A program made the translations under genes and the position numbers. Positions 25,671 to 34,226 of a DNA stretch of 64,000 nucleotides are shown here, one piece after another. The notes beneath the pieces were generated by a model. The model was not told where the DNA came from, ran no database searches, and saw nothing but the letters and a program-made list of their open reading frames with translations. Positions within the stretch are counted from its first letter, which is position 1; each line of letters begins with the position of its first letter. The stretch covers positions 1,612,001 to 1,676,000 of the forward strand of contig OZ241740.1 in assembly GCA_965200975.1 (NCBI GenBank), in the 5' to 3' direction. This stretch comes from S5-327 sp965200975. Lineage in GTDB: Bacteria > Chloroflexota > Dehalococcoidia > Lucifugimonadales > Australimonadaceae.

Positions 25671-26084
25671 GTGAAGAGGATAGTTGCAGGCATACTCCTC
25701 GTCGCAGCCCTCCTGGTTGCGGCGAGGGTATTCGTAGACTGGGATGCGGCGCCCGACCTGCCGCTCCCCGGCGCCCCGCTCCCAATTGCGTTGGGAGCCC
25801 TCGCCGTTGCGGGCGTTTTCGCTGCCGCCTGCCGCGTCTACGCCCGGGGCGAACGCCCCGCCAAGCGCATAGCGTTCAGCAGGAATGAAAGGCTAACCAT
25901 TCGGGAAACGCTCTTCGGGAAGCAGCGGGGCCGATGCAAGCACTGCCGGAGAAAGTTCCCCCAGGACATCTTTCACATCGACCACATACGCCCCGTCGCC
26001 CGGGGCGGCTCCAACGACATCAAGAACTTGCAGCTGCTCTGCCCAACCTGCAATTCGAGCAAGGGGAGCAGTTTCGTCGGGTAG
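25671..26084 (+). CDS. membrane-anchored HNH endonuclease-domain protein
   Basis: The 137-residue protein starts at GTG 25671, 11 bases after the decarboxylase-like gene. It has two predicted membrane segments (about residues 3-22 and 37-55: IVAGILLVAALLVAARVFV and PIALGALAVAGVFAAACRV), then a basic linker, then a complete HNH domain. The HNH motifs are CKHC (Cys89, Cys92), HIDHIRPVARGGSNDIKNL (His102, Asp104, His105, Asn119) and LCPTC (Cys124, Cys127). Classical HNH proteins cut DNA; attaching one to the membrane is unusual. With two helices and a short loop, both the N-terminus and the domain would face the same side. No partner gene for immunity or methylation is adjacent. Confidence 0.8.
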   Translation: MKRIVAGILLVAALLVAARVFVDWDAAPDLPLPGAPLPIALGALAVAGVFAAACRVYARGERPAKRIAFSRNERLTIRETLFGKQRGRCKHCRRKFPQDIFHIDHIRPVARGGSNDIKNLQLLCPTCNSSKGSSFVG

Positions 26085-26118
26085 CCGGGCGCCGCCTATG
26101 GGCGGACGCGGACGACGC

Positions 26119-27135
26119 TCAGGCGTCCCGCGCCGCCGCGACCTCGTCCGCGTGCTGCTCCATCGGCCTGCGTCCGACGCGATAGTCGGCGATGGTCTCG
26201 CGCCAGTGCGCGGGAATGACCTCAACGCCGAACTTCGCTCCGAGCGCCGCGCCGACCACGGCGCCGTTCGTGTCGGTGTCGCCGCCCTGCTCCACGATGG
26301 CGCTCAACCCCTTCTCGAAGCTTGGCGCCAGCCGCAGCGACGCAAGCCCCGCCTGCAGCGTGAGCAGCGTGTAGCCCATATTCGCGCCGTCGAACGTGAT
26401 GTCCGCGATGTCTTGCACGCGGTAAGCCGCCGATACGGCCTTGCGCGCAGACTCGGGCGGATCGTCCGTGTACTCGTAGCGCGCGAGTTCGCCGAGCGAC
26501 GCCCGCATCCCCTCCTGCGCCGCCGTGAACAGGTCGTTCTCCGAGATCGATTCTCCGCGCAGCGCCGCTGCGATAGCGATGTTCATCAGGGCGCACGACC
26601 AGCCGCATTGCGGATCCCAGTGCGTCGGCACGGCGCTTACGATGCTGTTCCGCACGAGCGCCGCAAGGTCGTCGCGCCACCGGATGGCGATCGGAGCGCA
26701 GCGCATCAGCGCGCCATTCCCCGCCTGCATGCCTGCCCACGCCTTGCGCGACGCCTCGACCGCCGACAGGCCGCTCGCCGGGCGCGCTTCCCCGGGTCTG
26801 CCGCGGAGGAACTGGGGCATATCGCCGCCGTACAGCGTGAGGACGTTCCATGTGAGGCCGCCCATCCCCGTTCCGTTCAGCTCGCCCCACTCCCAGAACC
26901 GCCGCGCCAGGACGTCCACGTCAAGCGGCCCCTCGGCGGCAGCCTCCGCGATGATGAGCGATTGCGCGAGGTCGTCATCGTCAACCTCCGGCCCATCCAC
27001 CCATATCTCGTCTATCCCATCCTCGAACGCTTCCTGGATTTCCCTCTTGGGCCAACCCTCGATCGCCAGTCCCAGGAGGTTGCCGGCTGCGACGCCAACC
27101 ATCAGCCCATGCTCTCGCTGCGGGGTTTCAACCAT
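26119..27135 (-). CDS. ADP-ribosylglycohydrolase family protein (DraG-like)
   Basis: The 338-residue all-alpha protein carries the hallmark motifs of ADP-ribosylglycohydrolases: GLMVGVAAGNLLG at the start, EVDDDDLAQSL in place of the usual TDDTQ metal motif, GNGALMRCAPIAI in the middle, and GGDTDTNGAVVGALLG-type GGDTDTNGAVVGAAL near the C-terminus. Such enzymes remove ADP-ribose from proteins or small molecules with two magnesium ions. GAGGAG precedes ATG 27135 by about 9 bases; the upstream frame starts inside the promoter. The promoter has a CRP-like site. The end converges on the HNH gene with a 34-bp gap. Confidence 0.9.
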   Translation of the reverse strand: MVETPQREHGLMVGVAAGNLLGLAIEGWPKREIQEAFEDGIDEIWVDGPEVDDDDLAQSLIIAEAAAEGPLDVDVLARRFWEWGELNGTGMGGLTWNVLTLYGGDMPQFLRGRPGEARPASGLSAVEASRKAWAGMQAGNGALMRCAPIAIRWRDDLAALVRNSIVSAVPTHWDPQCGWSCALMNIAIAAALRGESISENDLFTAAQEGMRASLGELARYEYTDDPPESARKAVSAAYRVQDIADITFDGANMGYTLLTLQAGLASLRLAPSFEKGLSAIVEQGGDTDTNGAVVGAALGAKFGVEVIPAHWRETIADYRVGRRPMEQHADEVAAARDA

Positions 27136-27188
27136 ACGCAAAACTCCTCTGCGCCAGGCGAGCCGGCGCTCCTTCACTGCGTATGGCA

Positions 27189-27230
27189 ATTATAGGGCTG
27201 CGAGCCTACGGGATTGTGATATGTTTCACA
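27189..27230 (-). promoter_or_regulatory. promoter with a CRP/FNR-type palindrome
   Basis: Reading leftward, TATAAT (27194-27189) is a perfect -10 box. The palindrome TGTGA-TATGTT-TCACA at 27215-27230 matches the CRP consensus half sites exactly. If transcription starts about seven bases after the -10 box, the palindrome is centred at about -41, the position of class II CRP-activated promoters, and there is no good -35 box. It would drive the ADP-ribosylglycohydrolase gene. The regulator is not in the window. Confidence 0.7.
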
Positions 27231-27288
27231 GCCCGTTGCGAAATCGAGCCTTTCCTATGCCCGCCTCCCTAGGGCAGACGGCGCCTCC

Positions 27289-29193
27289 CTACCCGCCTAC
27301 GTCGCTCTTGAGCTCGCGCCAGGCGGCGCGGGCCTCCTCGACGGATCCCTCGTCCTCGATGGTGGTGATGTCCCCGGGGTCGGTGTCGAGCGTCACGGCC
27401 TTGAGCACGCGGCGCATAATCTTGCCGCTGCGGGTTTTGGGGAGCATCTTCACGAAGTTCACCTCGCCGATGACCGCGACCGGGCCGAGCTCGCCGCGCA
27501 CGGTTTCGATGAGCGCGCGCCGAAGCGGCTCGCTCGGAGCGCGCCCCTCCTTGAGAACGACAAACGAGGAGATGACCTCGCCGCGCAGTTCGTCGGGGCG
27601 GCCCGTAACGCCAGCCTCCGCGACATCGTCGTGGCGGAGGAAGGCGGACTCGACCTCGACGGCGCCGAGCCGGTGCGCAGCGATCTTGATCACCTCGTCG
27701 GCGCGTCCGGAGAACCACACATAGCCGTCGGCGTCGAGTTCCGCAAGGTCGCCGGTGAAGTAGACGCCGTGAATGCGCTCCCAGTAGTCGGTGCCGTACC
27801 GGTCCGGGTCTCCCCACAGCGTGGGGGTAAGATTGGGGAAGGGCCTTTTGAGCACGAGGATGCCCTTTTCGCCCGGCTCGCATAGCTTGCCCTCCGGCGT
27901 CATCACCGCGACGTCCATTCCCGGAAGAGGGATGCCGGCGGAGCCGGGTTTCTGCGGCAGCATCCCGATGCCGTAAGGGTTGCCGACGACAGGCGCGCCG
28001 GTCTCGGTCTGCCACCAGTTGTCGATAACGGGGATGCGGTCGTCGAGAATGCGTTTCTGAAGCCACTCCCACGCGGCGGGGTTGAGCACCTCTCCCGCGC
28101 AGACGATGCGCTGCAGCGACGACGTGTCGAAGCCGCGGGCGGGCTCGTCGCCGAATTTCATCAGCAGCCTTACGGCGGTGGGCGACGTGAACACGCCGGT
28201 GAGCCCGAACTCCTCTATGAGGCGCCAGAACACGTCGGGCCCGGGGTAGTCGAGCGCGCCCTCGTAGAGGAGCGACGCAGCGCCGAACAGGAGCGGGCCG
28301 TACACAATGTAGCTGTGCCCCACCGCCCAGCCGAGGTCGGACGTGGCCCACCAAACATCGTCGCCGTTCAGGCCGTAGCACCAGCTTCCCTGGGTGTAGA
28401 CGCCGACGGGGTAACCTCCGTGCGTATGGACGGCGAGCTTAGGGCTTGCAGTCGTGCCTGATGTGGCGAGGATGTAGGCGGGGTCGTTCGCTTCCATCGG
28501 CTCGATGTGGCCGCTGCGCCCTGCGCCTCCTTCGATGAATTCGCTCCACGAGATGTCGCGTCCGCTCTTCATAGGCGTATCGCCGTCTCCGCGGAGGAGC
28601 ACGACATGGCGCTCGACGGCGTCGCATCCGAGTTCGAGGGCGGCGTCGACGAGGCCCTTCAGCGGCACTGCGGCGCCGCGTCGGTAAGCGATGTCGGCGC
28701 TGAACACAGCGCGCGACCCGCTTCGCTCGATGCGGTCGGCCAGGGCCGGCGCGCCGAACCCTGCAAAGACGACCGAATGGATCGCGCCGATGCGCACCGT
28801 GGCGAGCATCAGCGTCACGGTTTCGAGCGAGTTGGGCATATAGATAGTGAGGCGGTCGCCCTTGCCGATGCCCAGGGCGCGCAGGGCGGCGGCGCACCGT
28901 TCAACGTTCCGCTTCAGCTGCGCGTAGGTAACGACCTCGCGCTCGCCGCGCTCGTTGGCGTAGATGAACGCGGCGTGGCCTCCCCTGCCCGCCTCCACCT
29001 GGTGGTCGACGCACATATACGAGAGGTTGGTCTGCGCGCCGGCGAACCACTTGAACGAGGGATAGTCGGGCTCGAACACTGTATCCCACGTCTTGAGCCA
29101 CGGCAGGGCGCGGGCTGCGGCGTCCCAGAACGCGTCGGGGTCTTCCGCTCCTGCGCGGATGCGGCTCTTTATCACAGGGTTGATCAGGTCCAT
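27289..29193 (-). CDS. acyl-CoA synthetase, acetyl-CoA synthetase type
   Basis: The 634-residue protein is an ANL-superfamily acyl-CoA ligase of acetyl-CoA synthetase length. It has YILATSGTTASPKLAVHTHG (P-loop), DNWWQTETGAPVV, the core motif YFTGDLAELDADGYVWFSGR and the C-terminal PKTRSGKIMRRVL, whose Lys is the usual acetylation-regulated catalytic residue. After WWQTETG the pocket sequence differs from classical Acs, so propionate or another short acid is also possible. ATG 29193 has GGAGGAG correctly placed. It is monocistronic or followed by the gene 150 bp away on the same strand. Confidence 0.92.
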   Translation of the reverse strand: MDLINPVIKSRIRAGAEDPDAFWDAAARALPWLKTWDTVFEPDYPSFKWFAGAQTNLSYMCVDHQVEAGRGGHAAFIYANERGEREVVTYAQLKRNVERCAAALRALGIGKGDRLTIYMPNSLETVTLMLATVRIGAIHSVVFAGFGAPALADRIERSGSRAVFSADIAYRRGAAVPLKGLVDAALELGCDAVERHVVLLRGDGDTPMKSGRDISWSEFIEGGAGRSGHIEPMEANDPAYILATSGTTASPKLAVHTHGGYPVGVYTQGSWCYGLNGDDVWWATSDLGWAVGHSYIVYGPLLFGAASLLYEGALDYPGPDVFWRLIEEFGLTGVFTSPTAVRLLMKFGDEPARGFDTSSLQRIVCAGEVLNPAAWEWLQKRILDDRIPVIDNWWQTETGAPVVGNPYGIGMLPQKPGSAGIPLPGMDVAVMTPEGKLCEPGEKGILVLKRPFPNLTPTLWGDPDRYGTDYWERIHGVYFTGDLAELDADGYVWFSGRADEVIKIAAHRLGAVEVESAFLRHDDVAEAGVTGRPDELRGEVISSFVVLKEGRAPSEPLRRALIETVRGELGPVAVIGEVNFVKMLPKTRSGKIMRRVLKAVTLDTDPGDITTIEDEGSVEEARAAWRELKSDVGG

Positions 29194-29408
29194 CTGCCTG
29201 CTCCTCCGGAGGCTCTCCTTCCTCTGTCCCAGGACGCGTCGCAGGGCGGAAGGGCGTCGCGAATAGTATGCCCGCCGCCCGTCCGCCCGCAACGCGCGGT
29301 TTGACGCTCAACGAGGGCGCTCTCTAGACTCTCCCTCATCACGGCGGCCCATGAGGAGAGTCGCAATGGCCGAGAGTTGTCTGGCTGCGGTGTTCGTAGG
29401 CGCGGGAG

Positions 29409-30458
29409 TTGCCTCTCGAGATCCGGGAGTACCCCGTGCCCGACGTCGGGCCCGGCAATATCCTCGTGCGGATGCGGATGGCCGCCGTGTGCGGCACCGA
29501 CGCCCATAACTGGTACAACCCCCACGCCCCCAACCCCATCATCTGGGGCCACGAGAATATCGGCGAGGTCGCAAAACTCGGCCCCGGCGTGACCGCCGAC
29601 ATTCTCGGCGAGCCGCTCCGGGAGGGCGACCGCGTGCTTTTCCACTCCGCGCCGTGCGGCCACTGCTACAACTGCATTATGGGGCTGCGATGCGCCAACA
29701 GCATCCACTACGGCAACTCCCACGTCGATCCCGGCTCCGAAACGATGCTCCGAGGCGGATTCGGCCAGTACCTTCTGCTCGAACCGAACCCCGCCATCAT
29801 CCGCGTCCCCGACGATATGAGCACGGAGCGCGCGCTGATGAGCGTCATCGGCAACCACACCGTGATGAGCGGCCTCCGCAAGATCAACGCCCCCGACCCC
29901 GGCGACGTCGTCGTCGTGCAAGGATGCGGGCCTATCGGCATGGGCGCGCTCACGCAGTCCCGCGCGAGAGGCGCAGCCCGCGTGATTATGATAGGCGCCC
30001 CCTCGCGCCGCCTCGAGCTAGCGCGCGAGCTCGGCGCCGACGACACAATCGACCTCGGCGATTACCCCACGCCGGAGTCCCGCATCGAGCGCGTGCGCGA
30101 GCTCACCGGCGGCGGGCCCGACCTCGTCGTCGAGGCGTCCGGCGCCCGCACATCCGTCCACGAGGGCCTGCAGATGGTCCGCTACGGCGGCAAGTACCTT
30201 GTCATCGGCCTTATCCTCCCCACGTCCGTCGAAATGGACCCGTCGCGCATCGCCGCCAAAGACCTCTCCATCGCGGGCGTCGTCGGCGCCAAAGTCGAAA
30301 ACATCATCCGGTCGCTGCGCCTGATGCGCTCGCGCATCGACGCCCCCGTCGAAAAGATGATCACGCACCAGTACCCCCTCGCCCGCATCAACGAAGCCCT
30401 CCAGTCGCACGTAGACCTCTCGGCGATGGTCCCCGTCGTCAACCACGAGCTCGCGTAG
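29409..30458 (+). CDS. zinc-dependent alcohol dehydrogenase family protein, N-terminal frameshift
   Basis: The open frame encodes 349 residues of a medium-chain dehydrogenase: VCGTDAHNWY and WGHENIGEV with the catalytic-zinc Cys and His, a structural-zinc-like stretch with four Cys (CGHCYNCIMGLRC), and the NAD fold VVVQGCGPIGMGAL. TTG 29409 is a poor start with no ribosome-binding site. An ATG at 29366, with GAGGAG eight bases upstream, encodes the expected N-terminus MAESCLAAVFVGAG but is one base out of frame. Removing one T at 29409-29410 joins them as VFVGAGVPLEIREYP. The gene is therefore either broken, with the first beta strand lost, or wrongly assembled by one base. The Nudix gene follows after 4 bases. 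Confidence 0.85.
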   Translation: MPLEIREYPVPDVGPGNILVRMRMAAVCGTDAHNWYNPHAPNPIIWGHENIGEVAKLGPGVTADILGEPLREGDRVLFHSAPCGHCYNCIMGLRCANSIHYGNSHVDPGSETMLRGGFGQYLLLEPNPAIIRVPDDMSTERALMSVIGNHTVMSGLRKINAPDPGDVVVVQGCGPIGMGALTQSRARGAARVIMIGAPSRRLELARELGADDTIDLGDYPTPESRIERVRELTGGGPDLVVEASGARTSVHEGLQMVRYGGKYLVIGLILPTSVEMDPSRIAAKDLSIAGVVGAKVENIIRSLRLMRSRIDAPVEKMITHQYPLARINEALQSHVDLSAMVPVVNHELA

Positions 30459-30462
30459 CCGC

Positions 30463-31104
30463 ATGAGCCCGCCCCTCTTCTGCCCCCGCTGCGGTGCCCC
30501 GCTCGGAAGCAAGCCCGAAGGAGGCCGCGACCGTCCTGCTTGCCTTGCCGACGGCTGCGGATTCCTGCACTTCAGCGACGCCTCCATCGGTTGCGGAGGC
30601 GTCGTGATACGCGACGGCAAGGCGCTGCTCATCCAGCGCGGGCTCAACCCCGGACGAGGCACGTGGCAGATCCCCGGCGGATACGTCGAGGACGACGAGG
30701 CGATCCCGTCGGCAGTCGAACGCGAGGTGCTCGAAGAGGCCGGCGTAGTGGCGACTGCGCGGGAAGCGCTCGGCTTCCGGCACTCGGCGAGCAGGCCCGA
30801 CCGCCCCAACGCAAACATCTATGTCGTGTTCCGGCTCGACCTCGTGTCGGGCGAGCCGCGCAGCGACGGCGACGAGACGCTGGACGCCGGGTTCTTCTCG
30901 CTGGAGGAGCTCGAGGAGAAAGAGGGCGTGCAGGCGCTCTCGCTGTGGGCTATCAGGCTTGCGCTCGCGCCGGAGCGCAGCGGCGGGCTGGTCTCGCACC
31001 ACGACGCGATAGGCCCGCGCCCCGGCTGGTCGCTCTTCGGCGTGCCCTCCTCTCCGCCCTCCCTCGACGCCGCAGTTGCGCCGGACCGCCCCGCGCGCGG
31101 CTGA
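30463..31104 (+). CDS. Nudix hydrolase with an N-terminal zinc ribbon
   Basis: The 213-residue protein has a two-Cys-pair ribbon (CPRCGAPLG, then CLADGC) followed by a Nudix domain. The Nudix box is GGYVEDDEAIPSAVEREVLE with EEAGV, matching Gx5Ex7REUxEExGU. This ribbon-plus-Nudix form is common in NADH-pyrophosphatase-like and ADP-ribose-type hydrolases. The C-terminal 60 residues are Pro/Ala-rich and less conserved. It is 4 bases after the dehydrogenase stop and is probably co-translated. The exact nucleotide substrate is not predictable. Confidence 0.87.
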   Translation: MSPPLFCPRCGAPLGSKPEGGRDRPACLADGCGFLHFSDASIGCGGVVIRDGKALLIQRGLNPGRGTWQIPGGYVEDDEAIPSAVEREVLEEAGVVATAREALGFRHSASRPDRPNANIYVVFRLDLVSGEPRSDGDETLDAGFFSLEELEEKEGVQALSLWAIRLALAPERSGGLVSHHDAIGPRPGWSLFGVPSSPPSLDAAVAPDRPARG

Positions 31105-31167
31105 GGGAGCGGCGCTTCTGGTAGCATCTCCCGCGCACATACCCCAGGGAGCAGCAGAAAGGGACGC

Positions 31168-32238
31168 ATGGGAAGCCACAGGATCGCAGTTATTCGCGGG
31201 GACGGAATCGGGCCGGAGGTCATCGAGGAGGGCATCAGGACGCTCGCCGCGGCGGGGCGCAGGTTCGGGGTCGAGCTCGCCTACGAAGAGTTCCCCTGGG
31301 GCTCCGATTACTACTTCGCGAACGGGCGCATGATGGATACGGACGGCCTCGACCGGCTCGCCGGGTTCGACGCCGTCTTCTTCGGCGCCGTCGGCCACCC
31401 GGAGATCCAGGACCACGTCACGCTCAACGGTCTGCTGCTGCCGATGCGGCGGGGGTTTGACCAGTACATCTGCCAGCGCCCCAGCATCCTCTTCCCCGGC
31501 GTCGTTTCGCCGCTGCGCGGACGCGAGGCGGGCGACATCGACCTCGTCGTCATCCGCGAGAACACCGAGGGCGAGTACGCCAACGTCGGCGGCTTCCAGT
31601 ACCGGGGGTTCGCCGAAGAGGTCGCCGTGCAGTCGGCAGTCTTCACCCGGCGCGGCATCGAGCGAGTCGTGCGCTACGCGTTCGAGCTTGCCCGCTCGCG
31701 AAACAAGCAGCGGCGCGTAGCCTCGATCACCAAGTCGAACGCGCAGGGCTACGGCATGGTGCTGTGGGACAACGTGTTCGACGCCGTTGCAGCGGAATAC
31801 CCGGACATCGAAACGGAGTCGCTGCTCGTCGACGCGGCTTGCATGAACTTCATCCGCCGCCCCGACACGTTCGACGTGGTTGTCGCAAGCAACCTGTTCG
31901 GCGACATCCTCACCGACATCGGCGCAATGATCACCGGCAGCATGGGCCTGGCGCCCAGCGGCAACATCAACCCGGAGCGCCGCTTCCCCTCCGTGTTCGA
32001 GCCCGTCCACGGCAGCGCGCCCGACATCGCCGGAAAGGGCATCGCGAACCCGATAGCGACCGTGTTCTCAGCCGCAATGATGCTGCGCCACCTCGGAGAG
32101 GCTGAGGCTGCCGACGCCATCGACGCGGCAGCCGAGCGCGTCCTGCGCGACGGCGAAACGCTACCGGGCGACCTCGGCGGCAGCGCCTCCACCTCCGCGG
32201 TAGGCGACGCCGTAGTGCGGGCCATCGAGGAGGGGTAG
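31168..32238 (+). CDS. tartrate / D-malate dehydrogenase family (isopropylmalate-dehydrogenase superfamily)
   Basis: The 356-residue protein belongs to the beta-decarboxylating dehydrogenases. GDGIGPEVIEEGI starts the fold, and GSDYYFANGRMMDTDGLDR and FGAVGHPEIQDHVTLNGLLL match the tartrate/D-malate branch (TtuC/DmlA) rather than LeuB. ENTEGEYANVGG, FGDILTDIGAMITGSMG and FEPVHGSAPDIAGKGIANP carry the substrate, metal and NAD contacts. It converts D-malate or tartrate to a 2-oxoacid with NAD and Mg or Mn. AGCAG upstream of ATG 31168 is a weak ribosome-binding site. Its 3' end is part of a 124-bp duplication that borders the next gene. Confidence 0.9.
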   Translation: MGSHRIAVIRGDGIGPEVIEEGIRTLAAAGRRFGVELAYEEFPWGSDYYFANGRMMDTDGLDRLAGFDAVFFGAVGHPEIQDHVTLNGLLLPMRRGFDQYICQRPSILFPGVVSPLRGREAGDIDLVVIRENTEGEYANVGGFQYRGFAEEVAVQSAVFTRRGIERVVRYAFELARSRNKQRRVASITKSNAQGYGMVLWDNVFDAVAAEYPDIETESLLVDAACMNFIRRPDTFDVVVASNLFGDILTDIGAMITGSMGLAPSGNINPERRFPSVFEPVHGSAPDIAGKGIANPIATVFSAAMMLRHLGEAEAADAIDAAAERVLRDGETLPGDLGGSASTSAVGDAVVRAIEEG

Positions 32239-32454
32239 AAGCGCCGCAAGGAGACACGCGCCGCAACTTCGAGAGAGCGGCATTAGAGAAGCAAGGGGAC
32301 TTCCGTGATAGCTCCCCAACCATTAGCCAGGCGACGCCGTAGTGCGGGCCATCAAGGAGGAAGAGAAGTGCCACAAGGAGACACGCGCCGCAACTTCGAG
32401 GAAGCGGCATTCAAGAAGCAAGGGGACTTCCGTGATAGCTCCCCAACCATTAGC
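32204..32454. repeat. imperfect 124-bp direct duplication at a gene junction
   Basis: Copy 1 (32204-32327) and copy 2 (32331-32454) start gcgacgccgtagtgcgggcc and end ctccccaaccattagc, offset 127 bp. Copy 1 contains the last codons of the dehydrogenase and then a decayed version of the endonuclease N-terminus (PQGDTRRNFERAALEKQGDF). Copy 2 contains a decayed dehydrogenase end and the intact N-terminus (PQGDTRRNFEEAAFKKQGDF). Confidence 0.9.
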
Positions 32455-33429
32455 GCGGAAGGGCGTAACCCGGAAGGTCACTTACTCGCATCATCCTACG
32501 AGTGCGAGAACCTCTACCCGGGCATACGGGAACGGGATCAAGCCGTTAAGTTCTTCAGCGATCGCAAAATTAAATGGTGGCGGTCACGCCTCGACAAGGG
32601 ACCGAACCGCCCCACGCGCCATATGGCAAGCTCACAAGTAGCGTGCGTGAACTTTATGTTGCCCCTTGCCTCCATGCCGGACGCTCTCCTGGCAGCCATC
32701 CGCGCCATCGACAAGGACGTAAACCGTATCGTGCCTATCAAAGACGAGGGCAACAGCTCACTCGTCTCACTCGTCGAGTTCGAGTGGATTGGCGTAGGCA
32801 AGTCTTTGGAGGGAACAACGAGCAGAGGCTTCAACTCCACCAGCATCGACGCGTACGTAGTTGCGGAGACCGATTCCGGGCTACGCGCCTACTTGCTGGA
32901 ATGGAAGTATGTCGAGAAGTACCTGAGCAGCAAGCCCGATTTCAAGGGCGAGGGCAACAAAGGGGAGACACGCAAGGGCATGTATTGCCCTCTTTACTAT
33001 GCGGATGACTCCTCTTTTAACCTCGAGGCTGCGCCGGAGATGGATGAGTTCCTGTACGAACCCTTCTACCAACTGATGCGACAACGCCTCTTGGCCGACA
33101 GCATGGAGCAATCCCGCAAGCTTGGCGTCGACGAAGCCAATGTTAACGAAGCCAAGGTTGTCGAAGCCAAGGTTGTCGTCGTCGTGCCGGAAGAGAACCT
33201 CGCCTATCGGCAGGTTACAAGCGACGACGGCAAATTCAAGACCTCCCCGCCGTTGGCCGAGCGATTCCCCGGACTAACCGTCGAGGAAGTGATGCGCGCA
33301 GTCCTTAAGGAACCGGATAAGCAGTTCGCTATGGTCGCGCCGCGCAAGCTCCTCGACGCCGCAGAGCAAGCCGGCGGGAGCGAGGTCAGGGACTGGGCCA
33401 ACTACTGGCGCGAGCGCTACGGCGTTTAG
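32368..33429 (+). CDS. putative restriction endonuclease, PGN_0703 family
   Basis: The 353-residue protein matches the PGN_0703-type putative restriction endonuclease family. Typical parts are YPGIRERDQAVKFFSDRKIK, the basic WWRSRLDKGPNRPTRHMASS, CVNFMLPLASMPDALLAAI, and FEWIGVGKSLEG. Asp in STSIDAYVVAE with YLLEWKYVEKY would give a PD-(D/E)xK core. GTG 32368 is taken because AAGGAGG lies upstream and the duplicate copy retains this part. No methyltransferase gene is adjacent, so it could be a solitary defence nuclease. Its base composition is less GC-rich than its neighbours and it sits at a duplicated junction, both consistent with acquisition. It converges with the aldolase gene after 4 bases. 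Confidence 0.83.
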   Translation: MPQGDTRRNFEEAAFKKQGDFRDSSPTISAEGRNPEGHLLASSYECENLYPGIRERDQAVKFFSDRKIKWWRSRLDKGPNRPTRHMASSQVACVNFMLPLASMPDALLAAIRAIDKDVNRIVPIKDEGNSSLVSLVEFEWIGVGKSLEGTTSRGFNSTSIDAYVVAETDSGLRAYLLEWKYVEKYLSSKPDFKGEGNKGETRKGMYCPLYYADDSSFNLEAAPEMDEFLYEPFYQLMRQRLLADSMEQSRKLGVDEANVNEAKVVEAKVVVVVPEENLAYRQVTSDDGKFKTSPPLAERFPGLTVEEVMRAVLKEPDKQFAMVAPRKLLDAAEQAGGSEVRDWANYWRERYGV

Positions 33430-33433
33430 CCCC

Positions 33434-34177
33434 CTACTCCTTGTACGAGGGGTCCCTCCGGTCCAGCGTCCGCAGGAGCCACGGCCACACGACAGCGCCG
33501 TCGTCGCCATCGAAGAGGCCCGCAGTCTTCTCGATGGCGGCGAGCGGCGCTTGGCGGATCGCCTGCCCTGTCGATTGGGCGAGCACCTGCGCCTGACAGG
33601 CGCGTTCGAGCTGCCACATCGTGTTCCACGCCTCGGCGACCGTGGCGCCGACGGTGAGCAGCCCGTGGTTGCGCAGAATCATCGCGCTCTTGTCGCCGAG
33701 GTCCGTAACGAGCCGTTCCCGCTCGTCCGCGTCGACTGCGAGCCCCTCGAACTCGTGGTAGGCGACGCGCTCGTAGAAGCGGTACGTGTCCTGCTGAAGC
33801 GGCAGCAGGCCCTCCTCGAGGACGGAGACGGCCATGCCGTAGGGCGTGTGCGTATGCATAACGCAATGCACATCGTGCCGGGCGGCGTGCACCGCGGAGT
33901 GGATGATGTAGCCGGCGACATTGATCCGGTGGCTGCCCTCGTCGAGCACCTTGCCGTCGAGGTCGATCTTCACGAGGTTCGAGGCGGCTACTTCGTCGTA
34001 GCCGAGGCCGAACTCGTTGATGAGGAACTGGTCGTCCGCGCCGGGAACGCGCGCGGTGATGTGGTTGTAGACAAGAGTCGTCATGCCGAAGTGGTCGGTG
34101 AGACGGTAGGCGGCGGCCAAGTCCACGCGCGCCCGCCACTCCGCCTCGGAGCATTGCCTGGGATTGCTGGTCGTCAT
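33434..34177 (-). CDS. class II aldolase/adducin family protein
   Basis: The 247-residue protein has the class II aldolase fold. FGMTTLVYNHITARVPGADD contains the conserved N/S and phosphate-like loop, HTHTPYGMAVSVLEEG the zinc His pair, and AMILRNHGLLTVG the third His. Family members split sugar phosphates or decarboxylate; this subgroup is mostly unassigned. AAGGAGAG precedes ATG 34177; the longer frame above it is low-complexity. It is followed by the REase gene in convergent direction and preceded by the DUF427 gene. Confidence 0.9.
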   Translation of the reverse strand: MTTSNPRQCSEAEWRARVDLAAAYRLTDHFGMTTLVYNHITARVPGADDQFLINEFGLGYDEVAASNLVKIDLDGKVLDEGSHRINVAGYIIHSAVHAARHDVHCVMHTHTPYGMAVSVLEEGLLPLQQDTYRFYERVAYHEFEGLAVDADERERLVTDLGDKSAMILRNHGLLTVGATVAEAWNTMWQLERACQAQVLAQSTGQAIRQAPLAAIEKTAGLFDGDDGAVVWPWLLRTLDRRDPSYKE

Positions 34178-34226
34178 CGTTCTCTCCTTGCTTGCGCCGG
34201 CTGCGTTGTCCTGTCTCTTCCTGCCT

